A stretch of DNA of 64,000 nt from JAUWVG01 sp964633715 (GCA_964633715.1 CAZWHQ010000004.1:1-64000); one strand, 5' to 3'; positions 26,187 to 35,118 are shown, numbered from the stretch's first letter. Notes: generated from the sequence alone by a model not told the origin. Numbers and translations: made by a program.

Positions 26187-26396
26187 ATGTTGAATCCGAA
26201 CATTCAAAATTTTATAAATTCCAAATCGATTGCTGTTGTTGGCGTGTCAAATTCCAGGAAAAAATTTGGGAACAGGCTTTACCGGGAACTCAAAGAGAAG
26301 GGTTATCGTGTTTTTCCTATCAATCCTCTTCGTGAAAAAGTTGAAGGGGACATATGTTTTCATTATAATCAACCTATTACTCAATTCATCTTGTAG
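26187..26396 (+). pseudogene. CoA-binding (YccU-like) protein, N-terminal fragment
   Basis: 69 residues whose first 55 match the Rossmann start of small CoA-binding proteins: SKSIAVVGVSNSRKKFGNRL, then LKEKGYRVFPINPLREKVEGD. Intact family members are about 125-140 residues. Here the similarity stops right after VEGD, the frame runs on for some 14 unrelated residues, and then hits a stop. The remaining half (VTVVPP and GxxGVWMQ-type blocks) is not found in any frame downstream. The break adjoins a GC-richer stretch with possible mobile-element character. Best read as a truncated gene. Confidence 0.65.
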
Positions 26397-26420
26397 CATT
26401 GGGATTGCAACATTTTCCAA

Positions 26421-26580
26421 AACTTTTTCTAAGAATAAGTCGGCCACATTTACCTTCCAGGCGAGCCGATCTCACCGCATCGGCTTCGTTGTAGCCTGTT
26501 CGCGGTACCTTAGTACAGCTTCACAGGTCACTGCCTTGCCGCACCAGCAACCTCGACTCGTGAATAATCCAGGTTAATTT
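26421..26580 (-). repeat. GC-rich structured stretch, possible mobile-element remnant (copy A)
   Basis: Within the 334-base gap between the CoA-binding fragment and the beta-CASP gene. Compared with its AT-rich flanks it is GC-rich and has short inverted repeats (AGCCGAT 26464-26470 with ATCGGCT 26479-26485; GTAC 26505-26508 with GTAC 26513-26516). It shares AACTTT, AATAAGTCGG and ACCGCAT, in the same order and near-same spacing, with the stretch at 31047-31144. No long frame supports coding. It could be a decayed repeat, an IS end or part of a structured RNA such as an intron fragment. The rest of the gap is AT-rich and shows nothing clear. Confidence 0.3.
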
Positions 26581-26730
26581 ATTTATACACTCCTTTTTGG
26601 TTTTGATACAACTTTTTTTCACCTGAAATATATGAATTTGTGAATGAGACGAACAATATAAAGAAATTTGTAGATTCTTGAGAGGAGAATTGATAGACTT
26701 TTCTTCTTCTAAAAGAAAAAGGATATTGGA

Positions 26731-28131
26731 TTGAAGATTCAATTCTTAGGGGCATGTCAACAGGTTACAGGATCTTGTACATATATTGAAGTCGATAATC
26801 TACGACTTTTAGTCGACTGCGGTATGTTTCAAGAACGTGACCATTTAAACAAAAATTGGGATCCTTTCCCCATCCCTCCTTCCTCCATTGACTATATTCT
26901 GTTGACACACGTACACCTGGATCATGCAGGATTGATTCCCAGGATGGTTCATGCAGGTTTTAAAGCTAAAATCTTGATGACTCCACCATCTGGAGATCTT
27001 CTCCCCGTTGTTTTCCTAGATTCCGCGAAAATTCAAGAAGAAGATGCCAAATACAAAAAGAAGCGGCATAAAAAAGAGGGGAGAAAGGGTCCATTTCCCG
27101 TCATCCCTTTGTACACAATGGAAGATGCAGAAGAATCACTCCAGCTTATCGAAGAAGTGCCCTATAAGCAGACGACTCAATTGGATCAGAATGTTTCCGT
27201 TGTCTTCCATGATGCTGGACATATCTTGGGTTCAGCCATGGTTGAATTGTTGGTTCAGTCGAAACACAAAATAATACGTATGGTCTTTTCAGGAGATATC
27301 GGTCAAAGGGATAAACCTCTTATCAAGGATCCTACGGTTTTTGATTCTGCGGATTATGTCATTATGGAATCTACATATGGGAATCGGGACCATGAAGATT
27401 TGGGAGATGTCGATATTCAGCTTGAAAAAATTATTCTCTCTACGGTCAAGTCCGGAGGAAATATCGTTATTCCAACTTTTGCGATCGAACGTGCTCAGGA
27501 ACTCCTTTATCATCTGAGCCGATTGGTCAGATCGGACCGCATCCCCTATCTCATGATGTTTTTGGACAGCCCTATGGCACTTGATGTAACAGAAGTTTTT
27601 CTCCAAAACAAAACCCAACTTGATGATGAGACATTAAAATTGTTTAAAGATGGACAGTCTCCATTTCGTTTTCCAGGTTTGAAATTTGTCAGATCAACTC
27701 AGGAGTCTAAGGCTATCAATCACATCCGTGGATCATGTGTCATTATGGCAGGATCAGGAATGTGTACGGGAGGAAGAGTTAAACATCATCTTGTCAATAA
27801 TATTTCACATTCGGGATCAACTATTCTTTTTGTCGGATACCAGGCTAGAGGGACCTTGGGAAGACTCATTGTTGACGGAAAGGAGGAAGTGAGAATTCAT
27901 GGCAAGACCTATAAAGTCAGAGCAAAAATCGCGGAAATCCATGGATTTTCAGCCCATGCTGACAGGAGTGGTCTCCGTGAATGGTTGGATGATCTGTCCT
28001 CTCCTCCAAAAAAGATATTTCTCGTGCATGGGGAAAAAGAAGCGGCCAAAAGCCTAAGAGATATTATCACTGAGACAAAAGGCTGGGATGTCGATATCCC
28101 TGAATATAAAAGGACTTTCCAAATCAATTAA
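26731..28131 (+). CDS. Beta-CASP metallo-beta-lactamase hydrolase (probable RNA-processing nuclease)
   Basis: 466 residues of MBL plus beta-CASP plus RMMBL type. Seen are THVHLDHAG (HxHxDH), FHDAGHILGSAM, VFSGDIGQRD, the MESTYGNRDHE block, the beta-CASP insert starting about residue 240 (IPTFAIERAQELLY), and the C-terminal IHGFSAHADR and FLVHGEKEA motifs B and C. These enzymes cut RNA endo- or 5'-exonucleolytically; this CPSF73-like bacterial group is mostly uncharacterised. The start is TTG with AAAAAGGA 8 bases upstream. Only 11 bases separate it from tldD, suggesting one transcript. Confidence 0.88.
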   Translation: MKIQFLGACQQVTGSCTYIEVDNLRLLVDCGMFQERDHLNKNWDPFPIPPSSIDYILLTHVHLDHAGLIPRMVHAGFKAKILMTPPSGDLLPVVFLDSAKIQEEDAKYKKKRHKKEGRKGPFPVIPLYTMEDAEESLQLIEEVPYKQTTQLDQNVSVVFHDAGHILGSAMVELLVQSKHKIIRMVFSGDIGQRDKPLIKDPTVFDSADYVIMESTYGNRDHEDLGDVDIQLEKIILSTVKSGGNIVIPTFAIERAQELLYHLSRLVRSDRIPYLMMFLDSPMALDVTEVFLQNKTQLDDETLKLFKDGQSPFRFPGLKFVRSTQESKAINHIRGSCVIMAGSGMCTGGRVKHHLVNNISHSGSTILFVGYQARGTLGRLIVDGKEEVRIHGKTYKVRAKIAEIHGFSAHADRSGLREWLDDLSSPPKKIFLVHGEKEAAKSLRDIITETKGWDVDIPEYKRTFQIN

Positions 28132-28142
28132 AGAGGTTAAAC

Positions 28143-29681
28143 ATGAGTTTTAAAAAGGTTTTTGTCGAAGATATCCCGCGGCGGAAGTTTCTGGAGATGG
28201 GTTTAAAAGGAGGTGTGGCAGTGGCCGCAGTCCCATCGATGATGTTGAATTTATTGTCCTGCAAGGGATCGAATCCTGAGCGGGTCCGGCTCGAGATTGA
28301 CCCAGGCATGTTGAATCGGACTATCCGCAAAGCTCTGGAGAAAGGTGGAGAATTTGCCGATGTCTATGTCGAAAACCGGATTTCAAGACAGATCCTTCTG
28401 GAAGAATCCAAATTTAAAAGTGCTGTTTTTGGGATAAGTCAGGGAGCAGGTGTCAGAGTGATTTCCGGAGATAAAACAGGATTTGCCTACACCGATGAAA
28501 TTAGCGAAGAGAAACTGATAAAAGCAGCTGAAGTCGCTTCCTATGTTGCGCAAGGGACAAAATCAATAGAACCGGTTGATGTCACGGCAACTGAGAGGCC
28601 TTCCTTTATCACTGTCGAACTTCCCCTCCAGGACATTAAAGATGACAAGCGTTTGGAGATTATGCAGCGTGCCAACCAGGCCGCCCTGGACTATGATTCA
28701 AGGATCCAGATGGCTTCGATCAGTTATTATGATGAAATCAGAGGGAGAACGGTCGCCAACAGCGAGGGTCTATTGCTTTCGGATGAACTTCCTCTTCTGT
28801 TTTTCATTGTCCAAGCCATGGGTGTGGGGAACGACACGCGGCACATGGGAAGGGAAAGGTTGAGCCGTCACTCCGGATTTGAGATGTTCGATGAAGTGTC
28901 ACCCGAGGAGGTGGCCAGAACGTGTGCGAGGGAGTCCATAGCGATGCTCGAAGCCAAGGATGCTCCTGCAGGAATTATGGATGTGGTCATGCAGAACGGC
29001 TGGGGAGGAGTCCTTGTTCATGAGGCTGTGGGTCATCCTCTTGAGGGAGATGGGATTGCCAGAAAAACAGGTGTGTTTACAGGAAAGCTCGGCCAGAAAG
29101 TGGCCTCTGAAAAATTCACGATGGTCGATGATGGAACTCTTCCCAACCGCAGGGGAACCACAAATTTTGATGATGAAGGAACCCCCATGCAGCGCAATGT
29201 TCTGATTAAGGACGGAGTGCTTGTGAAATACATGACCGATATCCTCTCTGCAAAACAATTAAAGATGGAGAGATCTGGAAACGGCCGCCGGGAAAGTTTT
29301 CAATACATTCCGATTCCGCGGATGACAAACACATTTATCGATAAAGGATTTGACAATCCTGAAGATATCCTGGCTTCGACGAAAAAAGGCCTGTATGTAC
29401 AGAGTTTGAGTGGAGGAAGTGTCAATTCCACGACTGGGATGTTCAATTTTACGTGCCGCGAAGCCTATTTGATCGAGAATGGCAAAAAGACGACACCGGT
29501 CAAAGGTGCCACTCTTATCGGAAGTTGTTTAGATGTCATCTCCAACATCGATGCCGTGGGGGACAATCTGGACTTTGGCCCCGGAATATGCGGAAAGGGA
29601 CAAAGTGCTGAGGTTTCGGCCGGACAACCAACGGTCCGGATTCGCGGGATCAATGTTGGCGGCAGCCGGGCCAGAGGATAG
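28143..29681 (+). CDS. tldD: TldD-family metalloprotease with twin-arginine/lipoprotein-like signal
   Basis: 512 residues. The active subunit of the TldD/TldE pair carries HEAVGHPLEGD (HExxxH, about residues 303-308), present here. Other TldD blocks include DDGTLPNRRGTTNFDDEG, SGNGRRESFQYIP and the C-terminal GPGICGKGQ. Unusually, the N-terminus reads PRRKFLEMGLKG, then a hydrophobic run and LLSCKG, which is a twin-arginine motif plus lipobox. Cytoplasmic TldD proteins lack this. It is therefore predicted to sit on the periplasmic side as a lipoprotein, degrading unstructured peptides. The partner gene follows 15 bases later. Confidence 0.92.
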   Translation: MSFKKVFVEDIPRRKFLEMGLKGGVAVAAVPSMMLNLLSCKGSNPERVRLEIDPGMLNRTIRKALEKGGEFADVYVENRISRQILLEESKFKSAVFGISQGAGVRVISGDKTGFAYTDEISEEKLIKAAEVASYVAQGTKSIEPVDVTATERPSFITVELPLQDIKDDKRLEIMQRANQAALDYDSRIQMASISYYDEIRGRTVANSEGLLLSDELPLLFFIVQAMGVGNDTRHMGRERLSRHSGFEMFDEVSPEEVARTCARESIAMLEAKDAPAGIMDVVMQNGWGGVLVHEAVGHPLEGDGIARKTGVFTGKLGQKVASEKFTMVDDGTLPNRRGTTNFDDEGTPMQRNVLIKDGVLVKYMTDILSAKQLKMERSGNGRRESFQYIPIPRMTNTFIDKGFDNPEDILASTKKGLYVQSLSGGSVNSTTGMFNFTCREAYLIENGKKTTPVKGATLIGSCLDVISNIDAVGDNLDFGPGICGKGQSAEVSAGQPTVRIRGINVGGSRARG

Positions 29682-29696
29682 GAAAAGGAGAAAACC

Positions 29697-31031
29697 ATGG
29701 ATTACAAAGCATTAACCGAAGAATTAGTCAATAAATGTATAAAAAAAGGCGCAGATGCAGCCGAAGTGTACTGCCAGTCCAGCAGAAACCTCAGTATTAG
29801 AATCCGTAATATGGAGATGGAAACTGTCCAGCAGGCTGAGTCTCACGGAGTGGGTATCCGTGTAATGGTGAAAGGCCGGATGGCTTTTTCCAGCTGTAAC
29901 GATCTCAGTGAGGACTCTCTCGAGGAGACATTGTCGAACGCTGTGCAATTTGCCTCCAGCACAACACCGGATGAAAATAATGTTTTGCCTGACGATGAAG
30001 GAATCACAGAGGTAGAAGGCCTTTATGATCCTCAAACAAGCCAGGTTCCTCTTGAAACCAAGATCAATTTGGCCAAAGAGACAGAAAAACTGGCCATGAA
30101 GGATTCCAGGATTACAAAAAGTGGAGGGGCCAGCTATTCAGAAGGAGAAAGACAGGTTTTTATCGCCAATTCAAACGGCCTTTCAAAAAATTATAAAACG
30201 TCGTCCTGTTCCTATGGAGTGAGTGTGGTTGCGGAAAAAGGGGATCAAAAATCTCCTGGTGGAGAGTCGTGTTCCCGCCGTTTTTATTCCGACTTAAAGA
30301 AACCCTCAGCAATTGCAGAAAAAGCTATTCAAGAAGCTGTTCAGATGCTGGATCCAAAAATGGTCAAAACCCAGAGGGCTGCGGTTATTTTTGATCCGGA
30401 TGTTGCCCGATCGATTTTGGGCGGGATACTCAGCGCAATCAACGGCGAGCGCGTTCTCCAGGAAGCCAGCTTTCTTAGAGAAAAATTGGACACAAAAATA
30501 AGCTCTGAGCTAGTTACCATTCTCGATGACGGGACCTTACCCAAGGGCCTGGGGAGCAAATGTTTCGATGGTGAGGGTGTTCCCTCTCAAAAACAGGTTT
30601 TCGTGGACAAGGGCGTTTTAAAAGGATTTATGTACAACACAATCGTGGCTAAAAGAGCGGGAGTGAAAAGCACTGGGAATGCTTCCCGGGGGGGATTCCG
30701 GAGTCTTCCCGGAATCGGTGCGCACAATTTTTACATGCTCAAGGGAGACAGTTCTCCCGATGAAATAATCCGGGCCACTCAAACAGGATTGCTTCTGAAG
30801 GGAGTCACTGGTTATGGTATCAATCCTGTCAATGGAAATTTCAGCGGAGGCGCATCTGGTTTCTGGATTGAATACGGAAAAATCGCCTTTCCAGTAAAAG
30901 GATTGACCATAGCGGGCAAAGCAGAGGAAATGCTCACTGCAATCGATATGGTTGGAAATGACCTGGATCTTAACCGCAGTTTTACCGCCCCCACATTCCG
31001 CATCCCCGATATTCAAATCGGAGGGGAATAA
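29697..31031 (+). CDS. tldE: TldE/PmbA-family partner protein
   Basis: 444 residues of the TldD/PmbA superfamily without the HExxxH motif, as is usual for the non-catalytic TldE/PmbA half of the heterodimer. Shared blocks include AESHGVGIRVMVKGRMAFSS, LDDGTLPKGLGSKCFDGEG and STGNASRGGFRSLPG. It begins directly with the helical MDYKALTEELVNKC and has no export signal, in contrast to the adjacent TldD. An AAAAGGAG site precedes the ATG. If the pair is exported, TldE would have to travel bound to the Tat-tagged TldD. Confidence 0.9.
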   Translation: MDYKALTEELVNKCIKKGADAAEVYCQSSRNLSIRIRNMEMETVQQAESHGVGIRVMVKGRMAFSSCNDLSEDSLEETLSNAVQFASSTTPDENNVLPDDEGITEVEGLYDPQTSQVPLETKINLAKETEKLAMKDSRITKSGGASYSEGERQVFIANSNGLSKNYKTSSCSYGVSVVAEKGDQKSPGGESCSRRFYSDLKKPSAIAEKAIQEAVQMLDPKMVKTQRAAVIFDPDVARSILGGILSAINGERVLQEASFLREKLDTKISSELVTILDDGTLPKGLGSKCFDGEGVPSQKQVFVDKGVLKGFMYNTIVAKRAGVKSTGNASRGGFRSLPGIGAHNFYMLKGDSSPDEIIRATQTGLLLKGVTGYGINPVNGNFSGGASGFWIEYGKIAFPVKGLTIAGKAEEMLTAIDMVGNDLDLNRSFTAPTFRIPDIQIGGE

Positions 31032-31046
31032 AAAAAGTAAACTGGC

Positions 31047-31144
31047 AACTTTCTTTTATTAGAAATAAGTCGGATGGAACCCTTACGTGTTCTGCCCCTA
31101 CCGCATTAAGAATGCGAGCAGTGACAGAGACACGACGTCCATCC
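31047..31144. repeat. Nested inverted-repeat element between convergent genes (copy B)
   Basis: In the 153-base gap between the convergent tldE and M14 genes. Nested pairings: GGATGGA (31072-31078) with TCCATCC (31138-31144); CGTGTTCTG with CAGAGACACG (one bulge); innermost CGCATT (31102-31107) and AATGCG (31111-31116) around a three-base loop. The 5' part shares AACTTT, AATAAGTCGG and ACCGCAT with 26421-26580. It may serve as a bidirectional transcript end, though no T-run follows. It may also be a small dispersed repeat or structured RNA. Confidence 0.4.
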
Positions 31145-31184
31145 TCCTCTATTAAGGATCAGAAGAAAGCAGCCAGTCTACTTT

Positions 31185-32942
31185 TTATTTGAGCGTAGCC
31201 GTAGTTTTATAGGTGCCTCCCTTGAGTGAATCATAGATCAGTTCAATCTCGCCTTTCCCTTTGACGAGAAGCCTCAGATTGGTAGTTCCAAAACTGGGCA
31301 CACCAGATGTTATCCAGATACTGTCATCTTTTGTGTCGACCTTCTGGGTGATCTCTCGATACTTATCTGTCAAAAAGCCGGCAGCTCTAAGTCTGGCCGT
31401 TCCATCAATTTTAAACCGGTCTGCACGGTGAATTTTTTTCTGTACAGCCAATGAAGATATGGTTGGTGTGACCCGAGTGTTGGTGATGGCCACATCGATT
31501 TGGTAGAGATCTTTATTGATCTTGTTGACCTGAACATCCGTGAATTTCAAGCGGGGAAGCTGGTCGGCATGATAAAAAACGAAGGCTGCATTGCGATGGC
31601 ATGTATCCGGAAGCTGGAAAAGGGGAGGCACACGGGCGCCGAATTTGGTCTGGCCTCCTATCTCAATCTCTCCGTATAAGGGATGAGTGTAGGGTGTCCA
31701 GTCTCTGTAGTGTTCGCCGAGAAGGGTCAGATCGTGGTACTCCATTTGATTGAGTTGATCAAGAATGGCGCGCATCCTGATCATTTCAGGATCCTGCTCC
31801 AGTTGTTCCTCCTGTTCATCTCCAATTGGGTAAACGAATGTCGGGGACATATCCAGCTCGTTGCTGAAAGCAAAGGCCCCAAGGACATTGACAAAAAAAT
31901 CGACACTCCCTCCATAAACGGTGTACAGATCTTTGTAGATGATGATGTACCTGTAGCCTGGGAGAATTTTTTCTCCCTTATTCCCGATATAATCGTAGAC
32001 GGATCTGTCTCCTATAGGGAGATCACCCATATTTTTAGCTCCAGGAGGACGAAGAATCATCCCTCCTGAGTTATGAAAATCTTGAGCCCCATAAATGTTG
32101 GGGTTTTCCAGGAGAAAATCTCTTGTGGCGATTGTTTCTGGAAAACAAAACGGATAATTACCGGCACCCTGCTGTACATAATTTGGCTGCCAGTTAAAAC
32201 CATAGTTTCTGTTCATGTCATAACCGCCTAAGCCGTCTTCATTAATCCGGCCATCACCGTCATTATCGATCCCTTCCTGTCCAAGCATTGAGTAATCACC
32301 TTTCTCTCCTGGGCCGACGGGTACAAGAATTCTGGAATCTTCGGGATGAAGTCTGTACATCCCATCCGGATCCTTTTTTCTCATCTGAGTGATGAATCCG
32401 TCTCCATTTAGATCTTCAGCGGGATCTTCATCCGCAACTCCGTCTCTGTCCTCATCCAGAGGAATGAGGCCCGTCCGATAATAGTCTTCCTTGTTGATAA
32501 AGTATTCTCTTGCATCGGGATTCATGGTGGGGATGATATAAAAAGCCTTTTCATTGAGAAGGCGTGTGGCGAGATCTGTTTTTCCATAATTTTCCAGAAG
32601 ATACCAAATGGCATAGAGTGCCACTTCCGTTCCCTGGATTTCATTTCCATGGATGTTGCCATTGATGTAGTAACCAGGTTTGTGCTCTGCAGGTCCTGTT
32701 GCAGTGTTATTGAGGATTACTGCCCATATATCACGGCCCTGATAAGTTTTTCCAAGAGATTTCACTTCCAAAAACTCTGGATAAGCGTCTTCAAGAGCTT
32801 TTAGAGTTTCACTGAGTTCGGCATTATCATAAAAATGGTCAAAGGAAAGCTGGACTTTTGCGGCCTGTAGCTGCTGGGGATAAAACAATCCTATTGAGAA
32901 AACCAAAACCAAAAGTGAAACTGCGACGTTTGTTTTTTTCAT
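31185..32942 (-). CDS. Exported M14 zinc carboxypeptidase
   Basis: About 585 residues. A signal peptide (MKKTNVAVSLLVLVFSIGLF to LQA) is followed by an M14 carboxypeptidase domain. The zinc pair is HGNEIQGTE (HxxE), the third zinc ligand lies in AQDFHNSGG, NRNYGFNW holds the substrate-binding Asn-Arg, and SNELDM probably gives the catalytic Glu. Three calcium-loop-like motifs are inserted before NRN: DEDRDGVADED, DLNGDGFITQ and DNDGDGRINE. The C-terminal 150 residues are a beta-sandwich. The start is moved from 32969 to the ATG at 32942 because GAAGGAGGG sits 5 bases upstream. It removes C-terminal residues from peptides outside the cytoplasm. It lies 13 bases after its paralogue. Confidence 0.92.
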   Translation of the reverse strand: MKKTNVAVSLLVLVFSIGLFYPQQLQAAKVQLSFDHFYDNAELSETLKALEDAYPEFLEVKSLGKTYQGRDIWAVILNNTATGPAEHKPGYYINGNIHGNEIQGTEVALYAIWYLLENYGKTDLATRLLNEKAFYIIPTMNPDAREYFINKEDYYRTGLIPLDEDRDGVADEDPAEDLNGDGFITQMRKKDPDGMYRLHPEDSRILVPVGPGEKGDYSMLGQEGIDNDGDGRINEDGLGGYDMNRNYGFNWQPNYVQQGAGNYPFCFPETIATRDFLLENPNIYGAQDFHNSGGMILRPPGAKNMGDLPIGDRSVYDYIGNKGEKILPGYRYIIIYKDLYTVYGGSVDFFVNVLGAFAFSNELDMSPTFVYPIGDEQEEQLEQDPEMIRMRAILDQLNQMEYHDLTLLGEHYRDWTPYTHPLYGEIEIGGQTKFGARVPPLFQLPDTCHRNAAFVFYHADQLPRLKFTDVQVNKINKDLYQIDVAITNTRVTPTISSLAVQKKIHRADRFKIDGTARLRAAGFLTDKYREITQKVDTKDDSIWITSGVPSFGTTNLRLLVKGKGEIELIYDSLKGGTYKTTATLK

Positions 32943-32955
32943 CTTTTCCCTCCTT

Positions 32956-35004
32956 CTATTGAAGAACAATCGTAGCTTGGGCTGTATTCAGTCTTGGCGA
33001 TTTGGCCGTTACACTGATTTTTGAACCCTTTTTGCCTTGTAATGTCCATTCGACTTTTTGAGTTCCTCCGCTTCCTTCTATAAATGGGATAGTGACAATT
33101 TTTCGACCGGAAAAAACTGTTTGGTTCTCAGTGGTTTTGAGTTCAACTCGAATCGGCCATGCCGCTTGAGCCCGCCGTCCCTGTGCAGTTGATGTGGGAA
33201 GCCAACCTGAGTTTGAAAAATAGACCGTAACCTGGAAGAGGTCTTCATCGAGAGTTTTGACTTGAGTGTCTTTGATCTCCAGTCGGGGGAGTTTGCCCAT
33301 TAACTGGATGTAGTAGTTCGAGTGGAAGTCGATGCTTTTTTGGATGTCAGCAGCGGGGGGAGTCACTTTTAGGTATGGAATGAATCCACCGATATCGACA
33401 TCGCCCAGTGTGGGGTGTGGATAAGGAGTCCAGTCGACAAATCCATTACCTAAAAGCTCAGCATCCGACCATTTGAGAATATAGGCCTCTGGATGTTCAT
33501 CTCCAGTTGTGCCTGAACTTTGAGGCATCTGCTCCATCATGTCTGCCATTTTTTCTGGAGTGACTTGTCCGGATTCAACCATACCAATAAGCATGGCTGC
33601 ATCTATGTTGGGAGGAGCACCCTGGTCCTTCAAAAAAGCTGCAATTTTTTCCTCTCCAAGCGCAAGAAAATCTTCGCTGGACATGCTTCTCAGCTTGTCT
33701 ACGGATAAAGCGTCTTTATCGGGCTCTTTTTTGGGTTCGGGTACAGTCCAGAGGTTAGCAGAAAAAACTGGAACTCCGAGCTGATAATAGCAGTACGCAA
33801 CAAAAGAGCCCTTCCCCACGCCTTTAGCCCGTTTTTCAAGGTATTCCAGTTGGGCTTCCTTAAGCGCGTTTTTATAATCTTTTTGGACAGCCTGGAATAG
33901 TGTCATATCCTGTCTGTCGATACTCATAGCAGGACCGAGTCCGAGCAGCATGGCCACAAGACTTTCATCGATTTCTATCCCGCCGCCAATATTCATTCCT
34001 TTAAGAATGTCGATAAGTTCCTGCATTCCATATTCTCTGTTTGGCTCCAGACCCAAAAAAGTGACGTAGGGCTCAGGCACGACAAATTTGTCTGCTGCAG
34101 CCTGGGCTTGTCCGGTTTGCTGAAGATTGAGGAATGTGTTTTCAGAGGAGAAGTTTAGAACCATGCAGATATTGGGATGAGCTACAAGGAATTTTAAAAG
34201 AGCGATAGCCTCAGGAGAAGAAACCGGCCAGAGTCCGGCCGTTTTGATGTAATATTCAAAGTCATGGGGAAAATTCCTGTTGAGTTCGATCCCTCCTGGA
34301 GGATCTTCGTTGTACTGACCATCTTCATCATTGTCTAAGCCTTCAGAATACATTTTATATAAGCCGATTTCACCCTTTTTTGGATCGGCAAGGCGCATCA
34401 AACGCGGTTCCGTCGGATCAGGAATCCATTTCCCCTCTGGATCCAGAACTCTCATTTGTGTGATCATTCCATCTCTGTTTAGGTCCTCGAACCCGTCTTC
34501 ATCAACCCTGTCATCCATATCATCGTCGACAGCCACGGCATTTCGTGTGCGCTGGTATCGGATTCTTGCGAAGTACTCTTGTGTCGTGTCCGGATTGAGC
34601 AATGGAGCTATGTAGACAGTGATATTGGAAAGCAGCTGTGTGATATCCTCATCTGATCCGTGTTTTGTCAGAAGTTTTTCTGCAAGGAGAAGAGCCGCTT
34701 CTGTGCCGACAAGATAGTTGCCTTCCAGATTGGCCGTCACAAACACAGTGGGCCTGGAATCAGGCTCGGGACTTTCATTGGAGTCTGCAGCAATCCTGAG
34801 AGCCAGAAGATCTGTCTCTTCGATACTCTTTCCAATGGATATCATGGATGTCAGGTTAGGGTACCGGGAATTCCATGCTTTGAGAATAGAATTGACATCC
34901 TCGGGACGGTGATATGTGTCAAAGTTCAACTGATCTGACTGGCCAGCAAAAACAGGAGAAAAATACAAAAAAATCATAATCAAGAATATTGTACGACGAG
35001 TCAT
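32956..35004 (-). CDS. Exported M14-fold pseudopeptidase (zinc ligands lost)
   Basis: About 682 residues with a signal peptide (MTRRTIFLIMIFLYFSPVFAG) and the same plan as the downstream M14 enzyme, including three calcium-loop-like motifs (DDDMDDRVDED, DLNRDGMITQ, DNDEDGQYNED) and the NRN substrate motif (ELNRNF). The catalytic positions differ. HGNE has become EGNY (TANLEGNYLVGTE), the DFHNSGG histidine has become NFSSEN, and SNELDM has become SANLWT. Zinc binding and hydrolysis are therefore unlikely. An extra helical insert of about 130 residues (GMNIGGGIEIDE to MEQMPQSS) is absent from the paralogue. The start is the ATG at 35004, with AAGGAGG just upstream. Probably binds peptides or regulates its partner. 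Confidence 0.88.
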   Translation of the reverse strand: MTRRTIFLIMIFLYFSPVFAGQSDQLNFDTYHRPEDVNSILKAWNSRYPNLTSMISIGKSIEETDLLALRIAADSNESPEPDSRPTVFVTANLEGNYLVGTEAALLLAEKLLTKHGSDEDITQLLSNITVYIAPLLNPDTTQEYFARIRYQRTRNAVAVDDDMDDRVDEDGFEDLNRDGMITQMRVLDPEGKWIPDPTEPRLMRLADPKKGEIGLYKMYSEGLDNDEDGQYNEDPPGGIELNRNFPHDFEYYIKTAGLWPVSSPEAIALLKFLVAHPNICMVLNFSSENTFLNLQQTGQAQAAADKFVVPEPYVTFLGLEPNREYGMQELIDILKGMNIGGGIEIDESLVAMLLGLGPAMSIDRQDMTLFQAVQKDYKNALKEAQLEYLEKRAKGVGKGSFVAYCYYQLGVPVFSANLWTVPEPKKEPDKDALSVDKLRSMSSEDFLALGEEKIAAFLKDQGAPPNIDAAMLIGMVESGQVTPEKMADMMEQMPQSSGTTGDEHPEAYILKWSDAELLGNGFVDWTPYPHPTLGDVDIGGFIPYLKVTPPAADIQKSIDFHSNYYIQLMGKLPRLEIKDTQVKTLDEDLFQVTVYFSNSGWLPTSTAQGRRAQAAWPIRVELKTTENQTVFSGRKIVTIPFIEGSGGTQKVEWTLQGKKGSKISVTAKSPRLNTAQATIVLQ

Positions 35005-35118
35005 TTTTGCCTCCTTCATTATTCATACGTTAGAGAAAAAATAAAGTTATCATGTGAGTGATCAAAATGCAATTTTCCTTCATTTGGAGAACGGAGTGAT
35101 TTTCTGAATGTCTTTGGT

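Noticed and set aside
26421..26580. Group II intron 5' fragment or tRNA-like gene on the minus strand
   Set aside because: A GTGCG-like start and stems are present, but no domain V, no maturase and no cloverleaf could be shown; kept only as an unassigned repeat.
31050..31160. Short minus-strand coding remnant in the tldE/M14 gap
   Set aside because: An open stretch reads protein-like (VSVTARILNAVGAEHVR), but it has no start, is stopped upstream, and coincides with nested inverted repeats that explain the composition.
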